DNA of 64,000 nucleotides from Betaproteobacteria bacterium (GCA_009779265.1 WREP01000007.1:1-64000); one strand, 5' to 3'; positions 25,144 to 34,951 are shown, counted from the stretch's first letter. Made by a program: numbers and translations. Notes: generated from the sequence alone by a model not told the origin.

Positions 25144-27168
25144 TTAGAAGCGGCTGGCGACGCCGGCCGCCTTGCGGGCGCGGCGCGGTAGCAGGGTGAA
25201 GGGATCGGCCAGATCGAGGCCGTGGGTGCGGATGCCGGTGACGAGAATGTCCTCGCTCAAGCCCAGCGCCCAGCCGGCGGCGGCGGCGGCGAGCACATTG
25301 GCGACGTCCTCGGCCTTTTTGCTCTTGCCGATGGTCGGCGCATCGCCGAGACGGCACAGACGGATTTCGTTGCCGCCGTTAAAAAGGCAGATGCGCCCAG
25401 CGCTGACGCCGACACAGCGGCGGCCGGCGGCGCGCCAGTCGGCCAGAGCAGCGGAATCGGCGGCGAAGAGAATGACTTCGCCGTCGCACAGTTCGGCGAA
25501 ATCGGCGGTCAGCGGGTCGGCGGCATTAAGCACGGCGGCGCCGGACTTGAGTACGACATCGACCTGGGTGCGGTAGGTCGAGCGCCAGGTCGTGTACAAC
25601 TCGCTGTCGTTCGGCTGGATATCCCAACGCGACAAATCTTCGAGCGCCGGCAGGACGTTGGTGACGATGCCGACCTGGCAGCGTTCGTAGGCCAGCCCCT
25701 CGCCGAGAATGACCTTGCCGCCGTTCTCGATCACCGCCGCATCGACCCCGCGATTGAGGAGAAGACGGCGGCCGTCGGCCCAATTGGCGGCATCGCCCTT
25801 GTGCATCTGGCGGCGTTCGAGAAAGAGACCATCACTGCACGCCAGGCCGACGCGCTGGCCGACGAGGTAGAGAAAATGGCCGACCAGGCGGGCCACCGCC
25901 GTCTTGCCGCGCGAGCCGGAAACGCCGACCACCGGAATGCGACCCGTCTCGCCCGCGGCGAACAGATGGTCGACGATGGCGCGGCCGACCGGGCGCGGCT
26001 GGCCGCTGCCCGGCTTGAGGTGCATGAGCAGGCCAGGGCCGGCATTGACCGCGACCACGGCGCCGTCCTGCTCGGCCAGCGGCAGGCCGATATCGCGGCA
26101 GACCAGATCGATGCCGGCAATGTCGAGGCCGACCACGCGGGCGGCCAGCGCGGCGCTGGCGGCATTGGCGGGATGCACCGCGTCGGTGCAGTCGCAGGCG
26201 GCAATGACATTGCCCCGGCTGGCGGCGGCCAGCTTGCCGCCGACGATCAGCAGGCGATGCTCGCTGCCCGGAATGGAACGCTCGACGAGCACGCCGGAAT
26301 CTTCCTCGCTGGCGCTGGCATAAGCCTTGCGCACCTCGGCGGCGCTACCGAGGTCGATGAACACGCCGCGCCCGCCGTTGCTCGACTTGAGCGCCACCGG
26401 ATAGCCGATTTCCTCGGCGGCGGCGCAGGCGTCGTCGGCGTCGCTGACTGCGCGGCCTTCCGGCGCCGGCACACCGGCCGCCGCGAGCAATTCCTTGCTC
26501 AGTTCCTTGTTGCGCGCAATGCCTTCGGCGATGGCGCTGGTGCGGTCGGTCTCGGCGGTCCAGATGCGGTGCATGGCAGCGCCGTAGCCGAACTGGACGA
26601 GGTTGCCGCCGTCGATCAGGCGGATGTGCGGAATCCCGCGTTCCTCGGCGGCCTGGACAATGGCCACGGTGGACGGGCCGAGATACTTGCGCTCGACCTT
26701 GTCGCGCAGTGGCGCGATCGCCACGGCAAGATCGAAGGCTTCGTCATGAATGGCGGCCAGCAGCAGGGCGCGGCCAATATCCAGGGCAAGCCAGGTGCAT
26801 TCCTCGTGAAAATTGCTGACCACCAATTTGTAGACGCCGCGCCGGCTCGTCTCGCGGGTGCGCCCGAAGCCGTCGGGCAGGCCGGCCAGACTCATCAATT
26901 CGAGGACGATGTGTTCGAGGATATGGCCGGCCCAGGTGCCTTCCTGAAGGCGGCGCAGAAAGCCGCCGCGCTCGCCATAGCTGCAACGGTGCTCGACAAG
27001 GCCCGGCAGCCAGGCTGCCAGACGCTCGGCGAGGCCGGGAATTTTGTTGGAGGGAAAATCCTCCAGTTCGCCAATGTCGATCCAGACTTCAATGGCGGGC
27101 CGGTAAGTCCAGATGCTCGGGCCGCGCAGGGAGAAGCGATCGAGGAAAATGATGTCTTTTTTGCTCAT
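25144..27168 (-). CDS. Short cyanophycin synthetase paralogue (CphA'/CphA2-like)
   Basis: 674 residues, homologous to the adjacent CphA but about 190 shorter. The N-terminal domain (RGPSIWTYRPAIEVWIDIG), the ATP-grasp glycine loop (SSNGGRGVFIDLGS) and a Mur-like P-loop (GVSGSRGKTAVARL, near 415-428) remain. Two segments are missing. One is about 80 residues inside the ATP-grasp domain, between KLAAASRGN and DCTDAVHPANAA. The other is most of the C-terminal Mur domain, including the equivalent of IADYGHNPDAM. In cyanobacteria short CphA2 enzymes polymerise beta-Asp-Arg dipeptides; whether this one does is unknown. It may instead assist CphA. Confidence 0.88.
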   Translation of the reverse strand: MSKKDIIFLDRFSLRGPSIWTYRPAIEVWIDIGELEDFPSNKIPGLAERLAAWLPGLVEHRCSYGERGGFLRRLQEGTWAGHILEHIVLELMSLAGLPDGFGRTRETSRRGVYKLVVSNFHEECTWLALDIGRALLLAAIHDEAFDLAVAIAPLRDKVERKYLGPSTVAIVQAAEERGIPHIRLIDGGNLVQFGYGAAMHRIWTAETDRTSAIAEGIARNKELSKELLAAAGVPAPEGRAVSDADDACAAAEEIGYPVALKSSNGGRGVFIDLGSAAEVRKAYASASEEDSGVLVERSIPGSEHRLLIVGGKLAAASRGNVIAACDCTDAVHPANAASAALAARVVGLDIAGIDLVCRDIGLPLAEQDGAVVAVNAGPGLLMHLKPGSGQPRPVGRAIVDHLFAAGETGRIPVVGVSGSRGKTAVARLVGHFLYLVGQRVGLACSDGLFLERRQMHKGDAANWADGRRLLLNRGVDAAVIENGGKVILGEGLAYERCQVGIVTNVLPALEDLSRWDIQPNDSELYTTWRSTYRTQVDVVLKSGAAVLNAADPLTADFAELCDGEVILFAADSAALADWRAAGRRCVGVSAGRICLFNGGNEIRLCRLGDAPTIGKSKKAEDVANVLAAAAAGWALGLSEDILVTGIRTHGLDLADPFTLLPRRARKAAGVASRF

Positions 27169-27245
27169 GCGAGGTTCGCCGTCTGGGTGGCAAATGCGTT
27201 TTGGGTCGCCGGCTGCGAATTATATGCGTGGTGGAAAAATCGCCG

Positions 27246-27716
27246 CTACAGGAAGCGGTCGAGCAGCTTGCGGCTCTGCCGGTCGAGCCGGCCGAGATCG
27301 CGGATGAGAAACTGGATTCCGTGGCCGTCGGCGATCAGGAGCCGGGTCGGCGACAGGCGGCGGATATCCTCCTCGCCCTTCAACACCAGCTCGCAAGCGC
27401 CGCGGTCGGTCTCCACCTGCCAGATGCTGGGGCAGGCGAAGCTCGACACGGCGTGGATGCGGGCGATTTCCGGGACGAATTCGCGGCTCGCCAGTTCCGC
27501 CGCGATCAGTTCGCGGGCCGCCGCCGGCAGTTCGGCGAGATTGTCGATCCAGGCGATTTCGTGGCCGTCGGCGCTGACCAGGGACAAGCCCTCATCGGGA
27601 GCGGCAATGGGAAAGGCGCGAACCGGCGTGACGGGAGCGAAGCGTTCGCCGTTTTCGGCAATGACGACCAGCCGGCCGTGACTGTCGCGCTCTACCTGGA
27701 TGTTGGGAAGGGGCAT
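27246..27716 (-). CDS. Cyanophycin-associated DUF1854 protein
   Basis: 156 residues from the ATG at 27716; an alternative TTG at 27728 would overlap the ABC transporter stop. DUF1854 features are visible: NGERFAPVTPVRAFPIAAPDEG, then EIAWIDNLAELP and AARELIAAELASREFVPEI. The function is unknown, but this family recurs between an ABC exporter gene and cphA genes, as here. It is soluble, with no membrane segments. Confidence 0.85.
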   Translation of the reverse strand: MPLPNIQVERDSHGRLVVIAENGERFAPVTPVRAFPIAAPDEGLSLVSADGHEIAWIDNLAELPAAARELIAAELASREFVPEIARIHAVSSFACPSIWQVETDRGACELVLKGEEDIRRLSPTRLLIADGHGIQFLIRDLGRLDRQSRKLLDRFL

Positions 27717-27724
27717 GGCCTTGC

Positions 27725-30019
27725 TCAATTCGGGATGGCCTTGGCCAGTTCGGGCGTGGACGGCAGTTCCGGCTCGTTGTCGACATTGCGTGCCTGCGCC
27801 AGATAAAGCTTGTGGTAATGGCCTTCGCTGGCCATCAGTTGATCGTGATTACCGATTTCGACAATACGGCCGCGATCCATGACCACCAGCCGGTCGGCCT
27901 TCCTGAGCGTGGACAGGCGGTGGGCAATGGCGATGGTGGTGCGGCCCTTGACCAGATTGTCGAGCGCCTTCTGGATTTCCTTCTCGGTTTCGGTGTCGAC
28001 CGCCGAGGTGGCTTCGTCGAGGATGAGGATGCGCGGGTCGATAAGCAGCGCCCGGGCGATGGAAATGCGCTGGCGCTCGCCGCCGGAAAGTCCCTGGCCG
28101 CGCTCGCCGACCAGCGAATCGTAGCCGTGCGGCAGGCGCAGGATGAATTCGTGGGCATGCGCGGCGCGGGCGGCGGCGATGATTTCGCCGCGCGTGGCCT
28201 CGGGCTTGCCGTAGGCGATGTTGTCGGCGACGGTGCCAAAAAAGAGGAAAGGCTCCTGCAACACCAGGCCGATGTGGCGGCGGTATTCGGCGACCGGCAC
28301 CGAGCGCACATCGACGCCGTCGATCACTATCTGGCCTTCGCTGACATCGTAGAAACGGCAAATGAGATTGACCAGCGTCGATTTGCCGGAGCCGCTGTGG
28401 CCGACCAGGCCGATCATCTCGCCCGGCTCAATGCACAGGTCAACGCCCTGGGTCACGGCGCGCGTGCCATAGCGGAAACTCGCCCCCCTCAGTTCGATGC
28501 GCCCGGCGACCCGTTCCAGATGCACGGGCCGGGCCGGCTCGGGCACGCTGGAAACGTGATCGAGAATGTCGAAAATGCGCTTGGTCGACGAGGCGGCGCG
28601 CTGCGTCGCCGAAACGATGCGGCTCATCGAGTCGAGGCGCGTGTAGAAGCGACCGATATAGGCAAGGAAAGCGGTCAACACGCCGACCGTCGAGTCGCCC
28701 TTGGCGATTTGCCAGATGCCGAAAACCCACACCACCAGAAGGCCGATCTCGGTAAGCAGAGTGATGGTCGGAGTGAACAGCGCCCAGGTGCGGTTGAGCT
28801 TGTCGTTCATCGCCAGGGCGCGCTCGTTGGCGGCGCGAAAACGCTCGCCCTCGCGCTTTTCCTGGGCGAACGCCTTGACCACGCGAATGCCCGGAATGGT
28901 GTCGGCAAGCACATTGGTCAACTCGGCCCAGACGCGGTCGATTTTCTCGAAGCCGGTGCGCAGTTTCTCGCGCACGATGTGGATCAGCCAGCCGATGATC
29001 GGCAGCGGCACCAGGGTCGCCAGCGCCAGCCCCGGATTGATCGAGAACAGGATGACCGACGTCATGACGATCATCAGCACATCGGTGGCGAAATTGAGCA
29101 GATCGAGCGAAAGAAAGATGTTGATGCGGTCGGTTTCGTTGCCGATGCGCGCCATCAGGTCGCCGGTGCGCTTGCCGCCGAAATACGCCAGCGACAGGCC
29201 GAGCAGATGGTCGAAAGTCTGGGTGCGCAAATCGCGGCCCATGCGCTCGGAAACCAGCGCCAGAATCCAGGTGCGCATCCAGCCGAGCAGCCAGGCCAGC
29301 AGCGCGGCCCCGAGAAGGCCGCCGAGATAGAGGGCGACCAGTTGCCAGTCGATCGGCTGGCCGTTCTGGAAAGGAATCAGCACCTTGTCCATCAGCGGCA
29401 TGGTCAGGTAGGGCGGCACCAGCGTCGCCGCCGTCGACGCCAGCGTCAGGACGAAGCCGAGCAGCAGACGGCCCTTGTATGGCCGGGCGAAGCGCCACAG
29501 GCGCAGCAGCGTCCACGTCGACGGCGCCGTCGGCGTCTCGCGGGCGCACACCGGGCAATCCTCCGCGTCGGGCGAAATCGGCGTCTGGCAGATCGGACAC
29601 GGCTCGGCGGCGGGCCGCCGCACCGGCTGGCCGCTGATCCGGCTGTCGCGGTGCAGGTCGAATTCGCCGCTCAGGCGCAGCGCCGCCAGATTGCGCGCCA
29701 GCGTATAGCGCCAGCAGGCCAAACGACCGGCGGCGTCGAACAATTCCAGCGTGCCGACGCCGGCATGGTCGTGCTGGCCGAGAGTCAGACCGGCAGCCAG
29801 ATCCCAGGAACGCGCCGACGCACCGGCGGCGCTCCAGGCAAGCAGGCGACGGTCGGTCAACAGCAAGAGGCCGGAGGCGAAAGCGAGACCTTCGTCGAGA
29901 TCGGTTTCGAGCCAGGACTGGGGCGTTTCATCGGCTTCCAGAACGGCGCTGACGGGAACCGACCACGGGGCCGGGAGCAGCGCGGCCGCACCGGCGGCGG
30001 GCAAGGTGGGGCGGGACAT
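27725..30019 (-). CDS. ABC exporter of the cyanophycin locus (fused membrane and ATPase domains)
   Basis: 764 residues. An unusual N-terminal cytoplasmic region of about 190 residues ends in a double zinc knuckle (CPICQTPISPDAEDCPVCA, about 141-159). A type I exporter membrane domain with six helices follows (about 175-470). The ATPase domain has Walker A GHSGSGKSTLV, signature LSGGERQRISIARAL, Walker B ILILDEATSA and a conserved H-loop (AHRL). It is the first gene of the cyanophycin operon and overlaps the alternative start of the DUF1854 gene. The substrate is unknown; the location suggests a role linked to cyanophycin metabolism. Confidence 0.9.
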   Translation of the reverse strand: MSRPTLPAAGAAALLPAPWSVPVSAVLEADETPQSWLETDLDEGLAFASGLLLLTDRRLLAWSAAGASARSWDLAAGLTLGQHDHAGVGTLELFDAAGRLACWRYTLARNLAALRLSGEFDLHRDSRISGQPVRRPAAEPCPICQTPISPDAEDCPVCARETPTAPSTWTLLRLWRFARPYKGRLLLGFVLTLASTAATLVPPYLTMPLMDKVLIPFQNGQPIDWQLVALYLGGLLGAALLAWLLGWMRTWILALVSERMGRDLRTQTFDHLLGLSLAYFGGKRTGDLMARIGNETDRINIFLSLDLLNFATDVLMIVMTSVILFSINPGLALATLVPLPIIGWLIHIVREKLRTGFEKIDRVWAELTNVLADTIPGIRVVKAFAQEKREGERFRAANERALAMNDKLNRTWALFTPTITLLTEIGLLVVWVFGIWQIAKGDSTVGVLTAFLAYIGRFYTRLDSMSRIVSATQRAASSTKRIFDILDHVSSVPEPARPVHLERVAGRIELRGASFRYGTRAVTQGVDLCIEPGEMIGLVGHSGSGKSTLVNLICRFYDVSEGQIVIDGVDVRSVPVAEYRRHIGLVLQEPFLFFGTVADNIAYGKPEATRGEIIAAARAAHAHEFILRLPHGYDSLVGERGQGLSGGERQRISIARALLIDPRILILDEATSAVDTETEKEIQKALDNLVKGRTTIAIAHRLSTLRKADRLVVMDRGRIVEIGNHDQLMASEGHYHKLYLAQARNVDNEPELPSTPELAKAIPN

Positions 30020-30173
30020 TCCGCGAGTATAACGGAAGGCCGGTCAGGCGCGAGCGCCACGCCTCGCCCATGCAATCGTCCTGACCACGAGGCCAGGCCA
30101 ATGCACAGGCGATCCGGCTGATAGTAATATGCGGACTTCTTGCCATCTCGCCGGGATCGAACAGGAGCTAGCC

Positions 30174-31598
30174 ATGACGTTTCGCGCTTTCACCGCCCTG
30201 CTTGGCTTGCTCGCGCTTCCGGCGCTGGCCGCCGATGACGAATCGCGCAGCACGCTCGCGGATCAGCAGAGCGTTGCCGTGACCATCTATAACGAGAATC
30301 TGGCGCTGGTCAAGGATCAGCGCAGGATTCGGCTGGGTAGCGGGCAGGTGGCGCTGGCCTTTCGCGACGTGAGTGCGCGGATGCGGCCGGAAACGGCGCT
30401 GCTGCGCAGCCTGAGCAGTCCGGGCAAGCTTTCGGTGATCGAGCAGAATTTCGATTTCGACCTGCTGACACCGCAGAAGCTGCTGGAAAAATATGTCGGC
30501 AAGACGGTCAAAATCATCACCTCGGTCAACTACAGCACCGGCGCCGAAACCAGCGAGCAGGCAGAGGTGCTGGCCGCCAACAACGGCGTGGTGCTGAAAA
30601 TGGGTGATCGCATCGAAACCGGCCATTTTGGTCGCATCGTGTACAGCGATGTGCCGGCCAATCTGCGCGACCGGCCAACGCTGGTGATGCTGCTGAACAA
30701 CGCGGGCGTGGCAGAGCAGGAGGTGGAGTTGTCCTATCTTTCCGGCGGCCTTGCCTGGAAAGCCGACTACGTCGCTGAACTGAATGCAGCGGACGACCGG
30801 ATGGATATTTCCGGCTGGGTGACGCTGACCAACACCAGCGGCGCTTCTTACCGCAACGCCAAACTGCAACTGGTGGCGGGCGATGTGAATCAGGTAAGGA
30901 ACAAGTACTTCATGGCGGCGGCTCCCAGGGAGGTATCGCGGAGCGAGGTAGCAGCACCGCCGCCGATGATGGCCGAGGAATCGCTGCTGGAATATCACCT
31001 GTACACGCTGGAGCGCCCGACGACCATCGCCGAAAACCAGACCAAGCAGGTGGCGCTGCTTGCCGCCGCTGGCGTGCCGGCGCGCAAGGAATTGCTGCTC
31101 AACGGCGCGGATTATTACTACGGCGCCAGCTATGGTGAATTGGGTCAGAAGATGAAGGCGGGCGTATTCGTCGAGTTCGACAACAAGGAAAGCGCCTCTC
31201 TCGGGATGCCGCTACCCAAGGGGATTGTCCGCGTGTACAAGAAGGATGCCGCCGGCAACGCGCAATTCGTCGGCGAGGACCAGATCGACCACACGCCGAG
31301 GAACGAAAAGGTGCGCCTCAAGTTGGGCGAGGCTTTTGACGTGACCGCCGACAAAAAACAGACCAATTTCCAAACCAAGGGCACCAGACTGTTCGAGAGC
31401 GCCTATGAAATCGTGCTGAAAAACGCCAAGAAGGAAACGGCCACTGTAACCGTGCAGGAGCCGATTCCGGGCGACTGGAAAATCCTGAATTCCAGCCATC
31501 AGCATGAGAAGGTCAGCAGCAATACCGCCGTCTGGAAAATCAACGTGCCCGCCGAGAGCAAAACCACGCTGACCTACCGCGTGCAGGTGAAATACTGA
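30174..31598 (+). CDS. DUF4139 domain-containing exported protein
   Basis: 474 residues. The start at 30174 is preceded by CAGGAG and yields a signal peptide ending ALPALAADDE. The DUF4139 fold follows, with VTIYNENLALVKDQR near the N-terminus, LPKGIVRVYKKDAAGNAQFVG in the middle and ETATVTVQEPIPGDWKI near the end. Such proteins are periplasmic or surface beta-sandwich proteins of unknown role. The gene is divergent from the cyanophycin operon, with 154 bp between start codons, and nothing in the context indicates a function. Confidence 0.88.
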   Translation: MTFRAFTALLGLLALPALAADDESRSTLADQQSVAVTIYNENLALVKDQRRIRLGSGQVALAFRDVSARMRPETALLRSLSSPGKLSVIEQNFDFDLLTPQKLLEKYVGKTVKIITSVNYSTGAETSEQAEVLAANNGVVLKMGDRIETGHFGRIVYSDVPANLRDRPTLVMLLNNAGVAEQEVELSYLSGGLAWKADYVAELNAADDRMDISGWVTLTNTSGASYRNAKLQLVAGDVNQVRNKYFMAAAPREVSRSEVAAPPPMMAEESLLEYHLYTLERPTTIAENQTKQVALLAAAGVPARKELLLNGADYYYGASYGELGQKMKAGVFVEFDNKESASLGMPLPKGIVRVYKKDAAGNAQFVGEDQIDHTPRNEKVRLKLGEAFDVTADKKQTNFQTKGTRLFESAYEIVLKNAKKETATVTVQEPIPGDWKILNSSHQHEKVSSNTAVWKINVPAESKTTLTYRVQVKY

Positions 31599-31837
31599 CG
31601 CAGCCCGGCGGAGTCTCGACCTTGGCGGGAAATCGTGGCGATGAGCTTGCTCCGCCACCCGAAGCCTGTAACAGGCGTTGATACGGGATAAGACCGCAAG
31701 CCGGCGGTTGTAAATCTCTGGCGAAGCGTCACTGTTTCAAGCTGTTTGCGCTACTCCGCAGCGGAACACAGCACCGCCGGACCGCGATCCGGGCCACGCT
31801 GGCCGCCTCTGCGGACGAGCTTGCCCCATGCCTGCAT

Positions 31838-32626
31838 TTACGCGAACAAACGGGCGAGTTCGGCGCCGGGTTTGGCGGCGCGCATGAAGGCTTCGCCGAC
31901 GAGGAAGGCGTTGACGCCGTGGCGGCGCATGCGGGTGACGTCGGCGGGCGTCTGGATGCCGCTTTCGGTGACAACGATGCGCCCGGCGGGGATGCGTTCG
32001 AGGAGGCCAAGGGTGGTATCGAGGCTGACTTCGAAGCTGCGCAGGTTGCGGTTATTGATGCCGATCAGCGGGGTTTGCAGGCTGAGGGCGGCGGTCAGTT
32101 CGTCGCCATTGTGCACTTCGACCAGCACGGCCATGCCGTAGCCGTGGGCGATGGCTTCGAGTTTTTGCATTTCGCTGACGTCAAGGGCGGCGGCGATGAG
32201 CAGGATGGCGTCGGCGCCCATGGCCCGGGCTTCGGCGACCTGCCAGGGGGCGATGATGAAATCCTTGCGCAGCGCCGGCAGGGCGCAGGCGGCGCGGGCG
32301 GCCTGGAGGTATTCCGGGGCGCCCTGGAAGTAGTCGCGGTCGGTGAGCACCGAGAGGCAGGCGGCGCCGTTTTCGGCGTAGTCGCGGGCGATGTCGGCGG
32401 GGCGGAAGTCGGGGCGGATGACGCCTTTCGACGGGCTGGCTTTCTTGATTTCGGCAATCACCGCCGGCTGGCCGGCGGCGAGTTTGGCGCGGATGGCGCC
32501 GACGAAATCGCGCGCCGCCGGTTGCGCGGCGGCCTTGGCCTGAAGCGCGGCGAGCGGCTCGACGGCTTCTCCGGCGGCGACTTCGCGGCGCTTGCTGGCG
32601 ATGATTTTGGCGAGGATGTCGCTCAT
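31838..32626 (-). CDS. trpC: Indole-3-glycerol phosphate synthase
   Basis: 262 residues. Catalyses ring closure of CdRP to indole-3-glycerol phosphate in tryptophan synthesis. A TIM-barrel with family motifs: [13 protein letters not shown] at the start, [16 protein letters not shown] (catalytic Lys), [25 protein letters not shown] and [12 protein letters not shown]. It is monofunctional, without a TrpF fusion. Its start overlaps the trpD stop by 4 bp, and it is the last gene of the trp unit in this window. Confidence 0.97.
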   Translation of the reverse strand: MSDILAKIIASKRREVAAGEAVEPLAALQAKAAAQPAARDFVGAIRAKLAAGQPAVIAEIKKASPSKGVIRPDFRPADIARDYAENGAACLSVLTDRDYFQGAPEYLQAARAACALPALRKDFIIAPWQVAEARAMGADAILLIAAALDVSEMQKLEAIAHGYGMAVLVEVHNGDELTAALSLQTPLIGINNRNLRSFEVSLDTTLGLLERIPAGRIVVTESGIQTPADVTRMRRHGVNAFLVGEAFMRAAKPGAELARLFA

Positions 32627-33651
32627 GCCACCCCCAGGCGCTGCGTGCAGTGCACGAAGTGGTCAAGGCGCTGGCGCGCGGCGCCGCTGGCGATGGCTTC
32701 GCGCGCCTGATTGATGCCGGCGCCGATACTGTCGGCGCAATTGGCGACGTAGAGCGCGGCGCCGGCATTGAGGCAGACGACTTCGCGGGCGGCGCCCGGC
32801 TGGTTGTCGAGGGCGGCGAGCAGCATGGCCTTGGATTCCTCGGCGCTGCCGACGCGCAGATTGCGCAGGGAGAGCATTTGCATGCCAAAGTCCTCGGGAT
32901 GGATTTCGTATTCGCGCACTTCGCCGTCTTTCAGTTCGCCGACCAGGGTGGCCGCGCCGAGCGAGATTTCGTCAATATTGTCCTTGCCGTACACGACCAG
33001 CACGCGCTCGGCGCCCAGGCGCTGCATGACGCGCACCTGGATGCCGACGAGATCGGGATGGAACACGCCCATCAGCGTGTTCGGCGCGCCGGCCGGGTTG
33101 GTCAGCGGGCCGAGGATGTTGAAGATGGTGCGCACGCCCATTTCGCGCCGCACGGCGGCGACATGCTTCATCGCCGCGTGGTGGTTGGGCGCGAACATGA
33201 AGCCGATGCCGGTTTCCTCGATGCAGGCGGCGACCTTGTCCGGGGAGAGGTCGATGCAAGCGCCGAGGGCTTCGAGCACGTCGGCGCTGCCGGAACTGGA
33301 CGAAACGCTGCGCCCGCCATGCTTGGCCACCTTGGCCCCGGCGGCGGCGGCGACGAAGATGGAGGCGGTGGAGATGTTGAAGCTGTGCGCGGCATCGCCG
33401 CCGGTGCCGACGATATCGACGAAATGCCGATCATAGGGCAGCTTGACCGGCGTTGCCAGTTCGCGCATAACGCTGGCCGCGGCGGCGATTTCGCCGACGC
33501 TTTCCTTCTTGACGCGCAGGCCGGTGATGATGGCCGAAATCATCATCGGCGAGACTTCGCCGCGCATGATCCGGCGCATCAGCGACACCATTTCGTCGTG
33601 AAAAATTTCCCGATGCTCGATGACCCGTTGCAGGGCGGCTTGCGGCGTCAT
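32623..33651 (-). CDS. trpD: Anthranilate phosphoribosyltransferase
   Basis: 342 residues. Transfers phosphoribosyl from PRPP to anthranilate. The PRPP/metal motifs are present: [18 protein letters not shown] (GTGGD), [21 protein letters not shown] and the [18 protein letters not shown] loop that contacts anthranilate. It is a standalone enzyme not fused to TrpG. It overlaps both trpG (upstream) and trpC (downstream) by 4 bp, so the three genes are tightly coupled. Confidence 0.97.
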   Translation of the reverse strand: MTPQAALQRVIEHREIFHDEMVSLMRRIMRGEVSPMMISAIITGLRVKKESVGEIAAAASVMRELATPVKLPYDRHFVDIVGTGGDAAHSFNISTASIFVAAAAGAKVAKHGGRSVSSSSGSADVLEALGACIDLSPDKVAACIEETGIGFMFAPNHHAAMKHVAAVRREMGVRTIFNILGPLTNPAGAPNTLMGVFHPDLVGIQVRVMQRLGAERVLVVYGKDNIDEISLGAATLVGELKDGEVREYEIHPEDFGMQMLSLRNLRVGSAEESKAMLLAALDNQPGAAREVVCLNAGAALYVANCADSIGAGINQAREAIASGAARQRLDHFVHCTQRLGVA

Positions 33652-34220
33652 GGGCGATGCTCCTCAAGGAAATTCCTGAACAGGTCGTGGCCGCGCTCGC
33701 TCAGGATGGATTCGGGATGAAACTGCACGCCTTCGACGGCCAGCGTTTTGTGGCGCACGCCCATGATTTCGCCGTCGGCGGTCCAGGCAGTGATGTCGAG
33801 GCAATCCGGCAGGCTTTCGCGCTCGATGGCCAGCGAGTGGTAACGGGTGCAGGCCAGCGGATTGGGCAGGCCGCGAAAAACGCCGGCATCCTTGTGCTCG
33901 ACCGGCGAAACCTTGCCGTGCATCAGGCGCTGCGCCGCCACGACCCGCCCGCCAAACGCCTCGCCGATGGCCTGATGCCCGAGGCAGACGCCAAGGAGCG
34001 GAATCTTGCCGGCGAATGCGCGGATCGCCGCCAGCGAAATGCCCGCCTGCGCCGGCATGCACGGCCCCGGCGAAATGACCAGATAACGCGGCGCCAGCCG
34101 GGCGATTTCAGCCAGCGTCACGGCATCGTTGCGAAAAACGCGCACCTCCTGCCCCAACTCGCCGAGGTACTGGACGATGTTGTAGGTGAAGCTGTCGTAG
34201 TTGTCGATCATCAGCAGCAT
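33648..34220 (-). CDS. trpG: Anthranilate synthase glutaminase subunit
   Basis: 190 residues. A class I glutamine amidotransferase that supplies ammonia to TrpE. The start [17 protein letters not shown] at 34220 has an AAAGGGA ribosome-binding site 6 bases upstream, favouring it over an ATG six codons earlier. The catalytic Cys is in [17 protein letters not shown] and the His/Glu of the triad in [11 protein letters not shown]. Its natural neighbour trpE is separated from it by a toxin-antitoxin pair. In some bacteria TrpG also serves folate synthesis. Confidence 0.95.
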   Translation of the reverse strand: MLLMIDNYDSFTYNIVQYLGELGQEVRVFRNDAVTLAEIARLAPRYLVISPGPCMPAQAGISLAAIRAFAGKIPLLGVCLGHQAIGEAFGGRVVAAQRLMHGKVSPVEHKDAGVFRGLPNPLACTRYHSLAIERESLPDCLDITAWTADGEIMGVRHKTLAVEGVQFHPESILSERGHDLFRNFLEEHRP

Positions 34221-34234
34221 GGGTATCCCTTTCG

Positions 34235-34552
34235 TCAAACGGCGGCCAGACGCTCTACCGTGTCGGGAAACTTCTCGACCATGCGAATCAACAAGGCCGC
34301 CTGGGCATTCGGCCTGGCCCGGCCCTGTTCCCAGTTTTCCAGCGTGCGCGGATTGGTGCGCAAGTAGCGGGCGAATACCGCGCGCGACAAGTGCAGCTTT
34401 TCGCGCAGGGACAGCAATTCGTCGGCCGTTATTTCCGGCGCTCGCACGGCTTTCACCTCCGTCGTGCGCAGGGTGATCTTGCCTTCGCGCGCGGCGGCCA
34501 GAGCATCCACGCCCTCCATCAGTTCAGCGAACAGGTTGCGCTTTCTGGTCAT
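34235..34552 (-). CDS. HigA/NadS-type helix-turn-helix antitoxin
   Basis: 105 residues. The N-terminal part ([20 protein letters not shown]) is typical of antitoxins paired with RelE-like toxins. The C-terminal HTH ([19 protein letters not shown], then [16 protein letters not shown]) belongs to the Xre/NadS group. It overlaps the toxin stop by 4 bp. The order toxin first, antitoxin second is the HigBA order. It lies inside the trp gene run, 14 bp before trpG, so transcription from the trp promoter would pass through it. Confidence 0.9.
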   Translation of the reverse strand: MTRKRNLFAELMEGVDALAAAREGKITLRTTEVKAVRAPEITADELLSLREKLHLSRAVFARYLRTNPRTLENWEQGRARPNAQAALLIRMVEKFPDTVERLAAV

Positions 34553-34890
34553 TTTCGTTTCTCCAGTTCGTCTTTCAGGGCATCGGCAAAGGCGTGTCGC
34601 TCTTTGGCCGTCATGTCGTCCATTTCATCCTTGTCGTACAGAGTGAACATCCAGAACTGCCGGCCGCCAAGCCACAGGTAGTAAATGATCCGCAGCCCGC
34701 CGCGCTTGCCCTTGCCGCGCCGGGTATCGGCAAAGCGCATTTTGCGCAAACCACCCGCGTCCTTGATGACATCGCCTGTCTCCGGGTTATCCAGCAAGGT
34801 ATTTTGCAGCCCCCGGTAGCCCTCATCGTCAAGGTAATCGGCCAAGCGGCGGGAGAAGGCTGGCAACTCAACAAAGACGGCGGATTCCAT
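34549..34890 (-). CDS. RelE/HigB-type toxin
   Basis: 113 residues of the RelE/ParE superfamily: FVELPAFSRRLADYLDDEG at the start, GLRKMRFADTRRGKGKRGG in the middle (basic RNA-binding strand) and IIYYLWLGGRQFWMFTLYDK, with a helical tail MTAKERHAFADALKDELEK. Such toxins cut mRNA on ribosomes. It lies 61 bp after the trpE stop and in the same direction, so it appears inserted in the trp operon between the two anthranilate synthase subunits. Confidence 0.9.
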   Translation of the reverse strand: MESAVFVELPAFSRRLADYLDDEGYRGLQNTLLDNPETGDVIKDAGGLRKMRFADTRRGKGKRGGLRIIYYLWLGGRQFWMFTLYDKDEMDDMTAKERHAFADALKDELEKRK

Positions 34891-34951
34891 AGCTCAAACT
34901 ATACGCAGATTGCGGATAAATACAAGGATAAAGCCACGGCGGGCCGCCGCC

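Noticed and set aside
22309-27681. Long plus-strand frames opposite the cyanophycin genes
   Set aside because: They mirror the CphA, short CphA and DUF1854 genes and show only low-complexity translated sequence.
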